Source of the DNA: Solirubrobacteraceae bacterium
Lineage (GTDB): Bacteria; Actinomycetota; Thermoleophilia; Solirubrobacterales; Solirubrobacteraceae
DNA: 5,031 bases
Reading direction: 5' to 3'
Assembly: GCA_030043235.1 (NCBI GenBank)
Contig: JASHYF010000386.1
Span: forward strand, 1 to 5,031
This document shows positions 4,873 through 5,031 of the stretch, in pieces. Position 1 is the first letter of the stretch. Every line of letters begins with the position of its first letter. Both the position numbers and the translations under genes were made by a program. Below the pieces are notes generated by a model that ran no database searches, was not told the DNA's origin, and saw only the letters and a list, made by a program, of their open reading frames with translations.

Positions 4873-5031
4873 GCCACTCGCCGTTCCTCACTCCCGGGCA
4901 CAGCCGCCGCCGCTCGCTCGCCGCCACGCGGCGCCGGCGCCGCCGGCGCCTCGCCGTCCTCGGCGCCCTGATCCTCGCCGTGGCCGCCGCGCTCGCCGGG
5001 GAGATGGCACTCGCGAGCGGATCGGGCAACG
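4869..5031 (+). CDS. N-terminal part of an Arg-rich membrane-anchored or secreted protein (cut by window edge)
   Basis: The ATG at 4869 overlaps the stop of the 58-aa gene (ATGA, 4869-4872), and the frame is open to the window edge, giving 54 residues. The start is Ser/His/Arg-rich with RRR at 13-15 and seven consecutive Arg at 21-27. A hydrophobic segment follows (LAVLGALILAVAAALAG, 28-44), then MALASGSGN. This is a strongly positive-inside anchor or a signal peptide, so the rest is expected outside the membrane. Nothing of the main domain is visible, so no function can be given. It appears to be the third gene of the rhomboid cluster. Confidence 0.7.
   Translation, partial: MSHSPFLTPGHSRRRSLAATRRRRRRRLAVLGALILAVAAALAGEMALASGSGN

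Noticed and set aside
4928..4950. GGCGCC-rich palindromes in the last gene as a regulatory site
   Set aside because: They come from consecutive Arg codons in a very GC-rich frame.

Overview
The window is about 5 kb of very GC-rich bacterial DNA. Packed genes with ATGA/GTGA overlaps, almost exclusive GAG for glutamate in lipA, the LipB/LipA sequence style and the rhomboid N-terminus (LPFKDNIP, then TM1) suggest a high-GC actinobacterium, possibly Thermoleophilia/Solirubrobacterales. This placement rests on sequence style only; no search was run.

Layout. (1) Positions 1-1289, + strand: the 3' end of lipB (octanoyltransferase) overlaps lipA (lipoyl synthase) by ATGA. Together they make the lipoyl cofactor: LipB moves octanoate from ACP to the lipoyl domain and LipA inserts two sulfurs. 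(2) Positions 1293-2993, - strand: a 566-aa collagen-like membrane or exported protein, tail-to-tail with lipA with only 3 bp between them. It has an N-terminal hydrophobic anchor or signal, a His-rich linker, 118 uninterrupted Gly-X-Y triplets (residues 87-440), five exact-length 10-residue repeats (441-490) and a beta-rich C-terminal domain. (3) Positions 2994-3145: a 152-bp gap holding a long inverted repeat just after vapC and a possible leaderless promoter for the collagen gene. (4) Positions 3146-3813, - strand: a vapBC toxin-antitoxin pair (AbrB-type antitoxin, PIN-domain RNase toxin) overlapping by GTGA. (5) Positions 3814-3877: a short divergent control region between vapB and the rhomboid gene. 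(6) Positions 3878/3914-5031, + strand: a three-gene cluster joined by ATGA overlaps: a rhomboid serine protease, a 58-aa two-helix membrane protein, and the start of an Arg-rich membrane-anchored or secreted protein cut by the window edge.

The most distinctive item is the collagen-like protein. Its charge register is the reverse of that in animal collagen: Glu occupies Y 60 times and X once, while all 23 Lys sit in X and none in Y. Its Gly-X-Y tract carries recent-looking internal duplications, and its GAA-rich codon use differs from lipA. Second is the rhomboid gene, whose conserved N-terminus begins upstream of the first usual start codon and would need an ATC start. Third is a symmetric four-copy TTCATG/CATGAA array at the vapB start. 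The three genes that follow non-coding DNA each lack a clear Shine-Dalgarno and have a TAnnnT hexamer 5-8 nt before the start, consistent with leaderless transcription.
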